Shown here one piece after another: positions 57,401-64,000 of a stretch of 64,000 nt of DNA. Under the pieces are notes generated by a model that saw only the letters and a list, made by a program, of their open reading frames with translations, did not search any database and was not told the origin of the DNA. The stretch comes from Ryuthela nishihirai (Eukaryota; Arthropoda; Arachnida; Araneae; Heptathelidae): NCBI GenBank assembly GCA_038380435.1, contig JAWZYU010000025.1, positions 46,570,691 to 46,634,690 on the forward strand, written 5' to 3'. The position numbers were made by a program, and so were the translations under genes. Numbering within the stretch: position 1 is the first letter of the stretch; each line of letters opens with the position of its first letter.

Positions 57401-57845
57401 GGGGCAAAGACCTGTTCCTCCTCCACTAAAGGCTGAAGTCACCGATGCTCGTAGGAACTTCAGGCACCACCTTTTCAAGTGGACTTTTTCAAGAGCCATA
57501 TGGCCTGCCTGAGACACATTACTCTAGTTTAGGCTTGACAATGCCCAACTAGCTAAGTAAGGTTTAGGTACCTGCGATGGCCTCTGATTAGGATTATCCA
57601 CCAGCTGATGTAAGGTATCCCATGCCTTTGTTCACTTACGGCTGGCAAACCCATAAGCAAACAGAAAACACAGTGGCAGATTCTCCATCAACAGAGGCCC
57701 ACCAGTGCAGCAAGTCCAGGATCAATAATCAAGCTGAAATCCATAAACAAGTCCAGTCTAGTAGGTATAAATTGTCAGCACCAGGACCCTGTGAAGTTAA
57801 CCACTCCTCAGCAGGGTTGAAAAAAAAAGGAAAAGAGATGGAATA
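54413..57845 (-). mobile_element. RTE-like LINE copy H
   Basis: Read from about 57845 to the (ATC)n-complement tail at 54413. The endonuclease frame is 57129-56236 (297 aa, 'CYIPTEDADEDEKD', 'LDLGDFNAKVGTDSN', 'ESDHYLVKSVL'); GDFNA is kept. The RT frame is 56202-55210 (330 aa, 'FKKAFDSVDHPN', 'SDVRQGCILSPF') and ends at motif C, again lost by the 'catcagctaatc' deletion. The C-terminal frame is 55185-54442 (247 aa, 'VSQFNYLGSYVTDTGGV' to 'WRIKLHGVVG'). It has the longest open frames of any LINE here but is broken in three places. The 5' 500 bp differs from copies B and C, which suggests a second 5' variant. Confidence 0.9.
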
Positions 57846-58742
57846 ACCTAAGGTTTGAGGATCTCATAGTGATACTTACAGTCCCTCTTAGGAAGACATG
57901 GTCTCTGAGAGTGATGGCTAGCAACACCAACACACCAAAAGCTCAAAAACTGTTTCTTTCCCAGATATTAATGGGATGACATCAGGTTTCAGTCTGCATC
58001 CAGACCAATAGTCATTGGGAATAGGTTTGCAAATTAAATTGAGATTCATCAGTGAACAGAGCATTGCCCTATTGATGAGTCCAGCTGCAACGTTATCAAT
58101 ACCAATTTAATCAGGCTCTGCAGTAGCTGAACATCAAAGGGACACACACAACTGGTTGTCTTGCATAAAGATGATCTGCATGAAGCTTTCTGGACACAGT
58201 TTACCAGGATACAGCCCAACCCATGGATGCAGCAAAGTGCTGTGAGTTCCACGGTACCTTACATTTGGGAGCAGGTAACAGTTGTCTTTTGTCAATGTGG
58301 CCCTTGGATATCCAGTAACAAGTTTTCAAGTGATGGTTTGGCTTGTTTGAAATTGATTTCAAAAACGACTTACAACACTACGATTCACATTTAGCCATCT
58401 GGCTACCTCAGACTGATGTTGTCCGGCTTTGAGCCTTCCAATTGATCACCACCTCATTTTGCCACTCAAAAGATTTCCTCCAGCCATTATCTAATGGTTG
58501 GATATCTCGGATTTTGTAAGTCAAGTCTCTTAACACAAACTGATGTGCATGTAAAAATGAGGTGCTCTTTTTACTGACCTGTTTCAAATGCACAACTGTG
58601 TTTAATGCAAATTTTGTTTCAAGGTTTGAACTCAGCATTTTTTTTTTTGTAAAAAACCTGACTTCTGTTATTTATTGTCAATTATTGCACAATATATGCT
58701 GAATTTTGCATTTATTTTGCTTAACTTTTGAGCACCGGTGTA
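57846..58742 (-). pseudogene. Tc1-like transposase relic, opposite orientation
   Basis: The right terminus reads, in reverse complement, 'tacaccggtgctcaaaagtt' (58742). The minus strand carries an N-terminal helix region (58640-58410), a middle with 'YARQPVVCVPL' and, near 58060, 'GNALFTDESQFNLQ', the first catalytic Asp block (NVLFTDESRF in the family). Further 'FGVLVLLAITL' matches the GVLVWAGI-type strand. The element is cut at 57846 by the 5' end of LINE H. Stops throughout. Confidence 0.72.
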
Positions 58743-58744
58743 GT

Positions 58745-59400
58745 TCATAGGCCATGTGATACTTCTGTCAATTGAATCATTCTTAGACTTTGCTAGTAAT
58801 CAGTGGCCAGTAGCTGATTAGAATAAGTAGCATGTTATCACCAGATTGTGGGCCCATATTTCACATGGCTCAAGACAACTATTTTAATAACTTAAAAATT
58901 ACATAATTTTATTTATATTTTCTGCAATTATTTTCAATAGTGTATTAGTTTTTGTCACAGTGAGTGAGTCTTATGTCACAATAATCAGAGGAATTATACT
59001 TTTGGATTTCTAGTATGATAACATGACAAGACGACTCAGTTTTCAGTCACTTTTACATGATAATATGAAAATTCCAATTAGTGATGCATAGTATAACTGG
59101 TTTACCCAGATATATATATAAATATATATAATGGGGGGGGGGGGTGACATTTGGGGACTCCTTTAGGAAATGTATTCAACCCTCAAGGAGGTTGGGGAGG
59201 TTATAACCTTCCCCTTCTGGGCATAAATGCAATTAAATTTATCACTTTTGTTTCCTGCTGCTTTTCATTTCAATTTACCTAATTCCTTTGAGCTTTATTG
59301 TTCCTTTGCCACTCTAACAAAATAAATATTAGAACAAAGCTTTGTTACAGCAATTGATACTATATCTCTTAATAGATTAAAAAAAAATCCATTGTTTAAT
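58745..59400. other. Spacer with degraded SINE-C and a G run
   Basis: A decayed SINE-C-like block ('cagtggccagtagctgatta' to 'acatggctcaagacaacta') spans about 58800-58880. A G run of 12 follows an AT repeat near 59133. Confidence 0.5.
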
Positions 59401-59407
59401 TTAATAC

Positions 59408-59518
59408 CTGTAAATCTTTTTCTTCTTCTAATAATACAGCCCAGACATGTGGCTTATTGATGGTTCCTGAAGTCTCTAAATTCTCTAGAGAAATCTGCAG
59501 CTCGTCAGTAGAGAGTTC
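59408..59518 (-). CDS. Host gene exon 1 in window (coiled coil)
   Basis: The acceptor 'tttaaacaattag' and donor 'ttacag/gtatta' bound 111 bp, 37 codons in phase 0: ELSTDELQISLENLETSGTI, then NKPHVWAVLLEEEKDLQ. The first half is an amphipathic helix with a leucine heptad; 'NKPHVW' interrupts it. Upstream exons must lie outside this window, since this one opens at an acceptor in phase 0. The exon is GC-richer than its surroundings. Confidence 0.77.
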
Positions 59519-59524
59519 CTAATT

Positions 59525-59830
59525 GTTTAAATATAAACATATTAAATTTATATCATTATACAAATGCAGAGAACAAGTATATATCTAAATATTTTGAAAA
59601 AACATATACTCTTTTAGGTCATGAAAAATAATTATGAGGATTGACTGCAGGCATTTGCAGTGCATAGTATGTGTTCTGTTAAATTATTTCAGTTTGACAT
59701 TTTGTTAGACTTTATACAAACTATATCTAAATGATGCATAATATTGGGAAAAGAGTCAATGATATTTAAAATGACCTATAAAACAGTGCATTTTACAAAA
59801 GAGTATTACAGTGAAAGAATAATTTATTAT
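59525..59830. other. Intronic DNA, nothing recognised
   Basis: AT-rich, no features. Confidence 0.45.
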
Positions 59831-59837
59831 ACCATGT

Positions 59838-60514
59838 GATGGTCCACCCATTCACTTTTACTTAACCAGTTTTGCTTTTTATATATGCTATATTTATCAG
59901 TTTGGGGATTTTTAATTTCATTTTTGGTGGGCTGTCCCGATCCTCGTCCAAGCTGCAGGAGTTGCACATGTGCAACTCCGACCTTTTGATTATCAACGCT
60001 AAAGCGCCTGTGTTCCTAATTGTCCTCTTATAAATTAACAAGTCCTCTCTTGCATCATAGCTTGTGCAATCGTCAGTTTATGTAAATGTCTTTCCCGGTG
60101 TGCAACATGACACGTGGGCTTTTGTATGTCGCACGATGTAACTTAGTGATGTGAGGTCGCAGCAGTTGAGTAATAGAGAGTAGTTAGTAGTAGAGAGATG
60201 AGTTATAGAGCATTTGTTGTTGAACAGCAGGAGTTGAATAGTAGGAGAGATTGTGTAGACAGAATTTTTGTTCGAGATGTACAGATTTTCATTTGATGAG
60301 TTGAATTTTTGGAAATAAACTTTGTTATAGAAACTTTTGAATCTTTGCTATTTTTTTCTCTTGAGCAATGTGAATTAATTTTTGATTAGATTGTATTTAA
60401 ACTTGACAATCATTTTTGAATTCCTACTCGATAAGTAACGCTTGGCAAATATTTGCCAAACCCTACTTCAAGTTTATTTGGCAAGTTATTATTGCCTGGA
60501 GTCCGATTAAGCTA
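59838..60514 (+). mobile_element. LTR-like dispersed repeat, copy 2
   Basis: Starts 'tgtgatggtccacccattca'. Shares with copies 1 and 3 'ttgcatcatagcttgtgcaa', GTAGTAGAGAG-type repeats (60178-60240), 'ttttggaaataaactttgtt' (AATAAA), 'ttttctcttgagca' and 'attgcctggagtcc' at the end. It carries a G/C-richer centre with a 10-bp palindrome (gttgcacatgtgcaac). The order promoter-like/AATAAA/T-rich/PBS-like fits a solo LTR, but no internal retrotransposon domain is present. Confidence 0.5.
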
Positions 60515-60526
60515 TCCAGAGTTGGA

Positions 60527-60907
60527 TTGGGTTGTTTTACCTCTGAGCGGCACTTTTTTGCACACCGTGGGCTAAATGGCCAGGTCACAAGGACCCCGAA
60601 GGCTCAGAGAAGATTTGGGGAGGGGACCCACTGGAACAGCTGTTGGGAGACAGATGATAGTCTCCCGTCAAGGCCATCCAGCGTGTTCTTTTACATGCAC
60701 AGGGTATGGCTCTCCCGCACACGGGGCCACAGCTTAACGTCCCATCCGACGGATGGCGGCCTTTCCAAGCCCATCGGTCCCCTACTGACCGTGGGCAGGG
60801 CGGGGAATTTTGCAGTGATAAATCTCAATGCTGACCCAGCTGGGACTCGAACCTGGGAACTACAGATTACGAGCCTGGCGCACTACCGACTGAGCCACCC
60901 CCGCCCC
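60527..60907 (-). repeat. SINE-B copy 6 (full length)
   Basis: Flanked by a perfect 12-bp target duplication 'tccagagttgga' (60515-60526 and 60908-60919). The head on the minus strand reads 'GTGGCTCAGTCGGTAGTGCG' and 'AGGTTCGAGTCCCAGCTGGG'. Well preserved, so young. Confidence 0.92.
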
Positions 60908-60919
60908 TCCAGAGTTGGA

Positions 60920-62090
60920 ATAAATTGGATCAGACAAAAGGTCCAAACTTTGAAAAGTTATCAATCTTTGGAGTGTTACAACCACCCACTTAATAATGTA
61001 TGGGTCCACCTTTTGCCCACATAAAAGCAGTAAAATGTTATGACACAGACTGCCGAGTATTGGAAAAGTTTGAGTGGTATTGCAGCATGAATTCAAGACA
61101 GCGTTCCATAAAGCAGTGAGAGTTGCTGGTGGATGGGTTTTGACTTTGAATGCATTTCTCCATTTTTCGCCACAGATGCTCAATAGTGTTCAAATCTAGA
61201 GAATGAGAGGGCATTGCTGTGAACTCACTAAAATGCTCCTCCAATAAGTCCTTCACCAAAAGAGAGTGATTAGACAGGGCAGTGTCTTATTGAAAGATGG
61301 CATCCAGGTATGGAAAATGAATAGCATGAACTGGTATAGGTGGTCGACAAGTATGTCAACATAGCCCTGTATGATGATGGTGATCTTAATAGGTACAAGG
61401 AGCCCCAAGGATGTCCATGTAAACATGTCCCATAACATTACACTGCTTCCACCAAACTGTAACACCCCAATTTGACAGTTGGAGTCCACAGCATCTTGTG
61501 GTTTATGACACACAATCAACACGCAATCTCCTGTTGGTGTGGAGGTGGGGATGGCTCAGTCGGTAGCGCGTCAGGCTCGTAATCTGTAGTTCCCAGGTTC
61601 GAGTCTGTAGTTCCCAGCTGGGTCAGCGTTGAGATTTATCTCCGCAAAATCCCCCGCCCTGCCCACGGTCAGTAGGAGACACCGATGGGCTTGGAAAGGC
61701 TGCCACCAATCGGATGGGACGTTAAGCCGTGGCCCCATGTGCGGGAGAGCCATACCCTGTGCACGTTAAAGAATACGCTGGAGGGCCTTGACGAGAGGCT
61801 ACCATCTGTCTCCCAACAGCTATTCCAGTGGGTCCCCTCCCCCAACCTTCTCTGAGCATTCGGGGTCCATGTGACCTGGCCATTTAGCCCATTGTGTGCA
61901 AAAAAGTGCCGCTCAGAGGTAAAACAACCCAACCTGTTGGTGTGTTATAGTTGGAACCACAATTCAATCAGACCAAGCCACATGTTTCCAGTATTCCACG
62001 GTACATTAACATGTTCTTTCACCCACTGCAACCTCATAACTCAGCGATGTACTGTTAACAAGGGTACTCGATGTTGGTGTTGGCTTGTGA
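60920..62090 (-). pseudogene. Tc1-like transposase relic, split by SINE-B copy 7
   Basis: On the minus strand the N-proximal catalytic part is 62090-61945 ('LQWVKEHVN', 'SIYW'-type, with a decayed TDESRF-like block), then SINE-B, then 61522-61253 ('GGSSVMLWDMFTWTSLGLLV', matching the family's GGGSVMVWG..S strand) and 61200-61140 ('SLDLNTIEHLWRKMEKCIQS', carrying the third catalytic Glu). Stops and frame changes abound. The order and spacing are those of one Tc1-like enzyme. Confidence 0.8.
61542..61932 (+). repeat. SINE-B copy 7 inserted in Tc1-like relic
   Basis: The perfect 12-bp duplication 'cctgttggtgtg' (61530-61541 and 61933-61944) is transposase sequence, which proves the order of events. 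The head has 'ATGGCTCAGTCGGTAGCGCG' and a 12-base repeat, 'gtctgtagttcccagctg', just after the B box, an internal duplication absent from the other copies. Confidence 0.92.
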
Positions 62091-62094
62091 ATAT

Positions 62095-62950
62095 TCACCT
62101 ATTCACTTTTACTTTTCCTTAACCAGTTTTCTTTTATTTACATTATAATTTTTTATTTTGGGATTTAACATTTTAATTTATACATTTTAATTTTTTACAT
62201 TTTAATTTATTTTTTTTTTGCATTATAATTTATATTTCAGTTGAATCATCATAAACAATGAAATAAGCCCAATGTATTCCATATCAACTAATAAATCAGC
62301 ACTCTAATGTTGATTTAAATTTTAGAGGAAAAATTGTCTTTAGCCGGGTAAACCACCCAGCTAAAGACAATTTTTCCTCTAAAATTTAAATCGACACTAG
62401 AGTGCTGATTTATTAGTTGATATGAATCATAATTTTTTCCCTCACCCATACCGCAGGAGGAGTTATGCATGCGTAACTGATTTATGGCTGCCACTAATGC
62501 GTGTGGGAGGACACACCCCCTCTTGCATCACAGCTAGCATGAGTGGGCAATTGTCATATGCAAATGTGACTTTCCCAGCATGCAACAAGTGTCATTTGCT
62601 TGCAACGTGTGTAGTAAGTGACGTTAGGTCATGGAGTTAGCTGAGTTGTTAGAATGTTAGACATGAGTTGTTGGAGCTCAGTCGAGCAGTTTTGTTAGAG
62701 TGAGCAGAATTGCTCATATATTTTTGCAGAAGGAAGTTGCCCTTTGGTGAGTCTAGATTTTTGGAAATAAACTTTATTATTTGTTTTATGAAACAGTTTT
62801 CGACTTTCCCTTTTTTCTCTTGAACAGGTTTAATTTTTTTGATGATTGACAATCTTTTTAAGTTTCTTTTCAGAAACATAATGCAAATCATACTAAGAGA
62901 AGAACCCTCATTTAATTTTATTGCCAAGATTAATTGCCTAGTGCCCAAGC
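62095..62950 (+). mobile_element. LTR-like dispersed repeat, copy 3
   Basis: 'tgaatattcacctattcact' start, 'ctcttgcatcacagctagca', 'tggaaataaactttattatt' and a final 'attgcctagtgcccaagcta' parallel copies 1 and 2. It contains a 145-bp hairpin (62280-62424) not found in the others, so that arrived later. Confidence 0.5.
62280..62424. repeat. 70-bp-arm hairpin carrying SINE-C flank
   Basis: Arms 62280-62349 and 62355-62424 are complementary over nearly their entire length with a 5-nt loop. Each arm contains 'ttttagaggaaaaattgtct', the sequence that follows the SINE-C tRNA-like head elsewhere (50350, 3395). The tRNA part is lacking, apart from GCCGGGT. A compact version of the 2.8-3.5-kb palindrome. 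Confidence 0.9.
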
Positions 62951-62954
62951 TATC

Positions 62955-63450
62955 CGGAAACTAATAACATACATAGTGGAGCATTACATGCTGCCAAAGC
63001 CCAGTCATGCCATCATATGTCAAATGATCTTTGCACAAACCTTCACACCTGCCCCATCATTCAATGGCAGCATTATAACTTGCACTGTGGCACTCCATTC
63101 TGGCATTAAGATATGGTAGAAGCAGCACTCACCTCAAACATCAATGGCCTGATTATATCCACATTTTTCCCGGCTGATGCGGGTTTTGCCAGTTTTGATG
63201 TAGTCCTGATACACGTGCAATGGTCACAAGCAGAAATCCCAGATATTCTGTGGTCAAAGATATGGTGTACCCCATCTTCCTCACACTAACTATATACCCA
63301 TGATTGAACTCGCTCAGGTCACTGTATTTACCCATCATAACAATCATCATAACTGTGGGTCTGGTGACCGCAACCATTCAGCCTTCAGTCGCATCACTGC
63401 ATCCAAACGAGGTGTGTTGGGATACAGCAATATAACGTGTAAATGGTTGT
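62955..63450 (-). pseudogene. Possible Tc1-like N-terminal relic
   Basis: The minus-strand frame 63377-63153 contains 'MGKYSDLSEFNHGYIVSVRK', which resembles the MGK.SDLSEF.RG.IVG-type start of Tc1 transposases, followed by 'GYTISLTTEYLGF' like the first HTH. Later frames are too decayed for recognition. Termini not found. Confidence 0.4.
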
Positions 63451-63459
63451 GGTTTCTGA

Positions 63460-63732
63460 TATTGGTGTTCTGAATGATTATTAATGCTTGAAGACATGAA
63501 TTAATTGTATATTGAGTAGGTGGAAAAAATGGGCTAAAAAATTCAAAGAGAGCTCTCTCTAAGTTACATATGGGGATTTTCGTTTTGATATTAAAGGTCT
63601 AAAAGGCTTCTCTTTTTTTATGAAGTTTAATTTTAACAAATAATTGTGGTATATCGGGGTACATTAGTGAAATACATTTTGCAATACATTTTGTAAAAAA
63701 ATATGACATGCAGTTACCTAGCACTATGAACA
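63460..63732. other. AT-rich spacer
   Basis: No feature seen between the Tc1-like relic and the terminal Penelope-like fragment. Confidence 0.4.
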
Positions 63733-64000
63733 AAACAATTAAAAAATTATTAATTAATGACAGAGACAGAAAAAAAATCCCCTGGCAGTCTTTAAAATTG
63801 ACATTCCAGATCCTTTGAATAAATTAAAAGGAAAACTTACCAGCCTTTTCAACAAAGAATGCAGGAACACCACTCAGATATTATAAATAAACAACAAAAC
63901 ACTCCATTAGCTCAGACAATCATAAATAATATTTTAGATTTAAAACAATTAACATATAAAGCATTGGCAGCCCCACAAATAAAATTTCAACTTTTTTTTG
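63733..64000 (+). pseudogene. Second Penelope-like element fragment, cut by window end
   Basis: Frames read 'KKLLINDRDRKK' (near 63750), then 'KLKGKTYQPFQQRMQEHHSD' (63815-63875) and 'TPLAQTIINNILDLKQLTYK' (63900-63960). They match, in order, 'VVNDRDKK', 'YIGKTFWQYSDRMHEH' and 'LAQTVLNNKYKLIK' in the element at 27420-27690. This is the GIY-YIG region of the same or a sister family. Frameshifts are present and the end lies outside the window. Confidence 0.68.

Noticed and set aside
60416..61024. 202-aa open frame
   Set aside because: It is the reverse reading of SINE-B copy 6. The same peptide recurs from other SINE-B copies (e.g. 30772 and 61932), so it is a repeat shadow and not a gene.
1..64000. 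CRISPR arrays, operons, bacterial promoters or replication origins
   Set aside because: No regularly spaced direct repeats of the CRISPR kind, no operon-like gene packing; introns and retroposons show a eukaryotic sequence.
1..64000. Old viral insertions (retroviral env/gag or other)
   Set aside because: No gag, protease, integrase or envelope motif was recognised. The LTR-like repeats have no coding interior.

Overview
This window reads as an intron-rich, AT-rich animal genome. It is about 60% degenerate transposable elements, with six short, cleanly spliced exons of one host gene scattered through it on the minus strand. The transposon mix (RTE-type LINEs with ATG-repeat tails, several tRNA-derived SINE families, Tc1/mariner/rosa elements, pogo/Tigger relics, Penelope-like elements with a GIY-YIG domain and a hammerhead-like motif) suggests an invertebrate. 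A cephalopod-type mollusc is my best guess, but an arachnid or other invertebrate is not excluded. No prokaryotic, organellar or viral gene was seen.

Host gene (minus strand, 5' to 3' = high to low coordinate): exons at 59518-59408, 50156-50076, 36398-36249, 32003-31902, 22761-22578 and 10711 to about 10555. The first five have AG/GT borders and the reading frame is continuous across every junction I could test. The joined product is a heptad-rich coiled coil followed by a low-complexity acidic segment. The promoter, the first exons and the last exons lie outside the window. I cannot name the gene; a PLEKHA5/6/7-like coiled-coil region is a weak suggestion only. Everything else in the window is intronic repeat or unannotated AT-rich DNA.

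Layout: 1-2000 LINE A and a Tc1/mariner relic. 2.8-3.5 kb palindrome made of two tRNA-like SINEs. 4.5-6.1 kb relic of a transposon-associated cysteine-rich protein family. 7.2-8.7 kb an apparently intact rosa-type (DD41D) mariner element, the only complete transposase here. 11.2-12.0 kb a pogo-like element. 12.0-20.7 kb LINE B plus a 1.1-kb inverted duplication of its 3' end with flanking DNA. 23.1-30 kb LINE C, then LINE F split by a Penelope-like element. 32.5-40.7 kb LINEs E and G, with an LTR-like insertion in a SINE between them. 41.7-47.4 kb a mariner relic and a TTAA-flanked piggyBac-like element containing a foldback and a Tigger relic. 48.5-54 kb SINEs and a tandem tRNA-like dimer. 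54.4-57.8 kb LINE H between two Tc1 relics. 59.8-63.5 kb LTR-like repeats, Tc1 relics and SINEs nested in one another. 63.7 kb to the end, a second Penelope-like fragment.

The most notable observations are: a hammerhead-ribozyme-like motif in the Penelope-like element; the intact rosa element with about 94-bp terminal repeats; a 659-bp tract that is identical between LINEs C and G although the flanks diverge; a 3'-tail word shared by SINE-A and the LINE; a large inverted duplication; and the TTAA-bounded 4.3-kb element.
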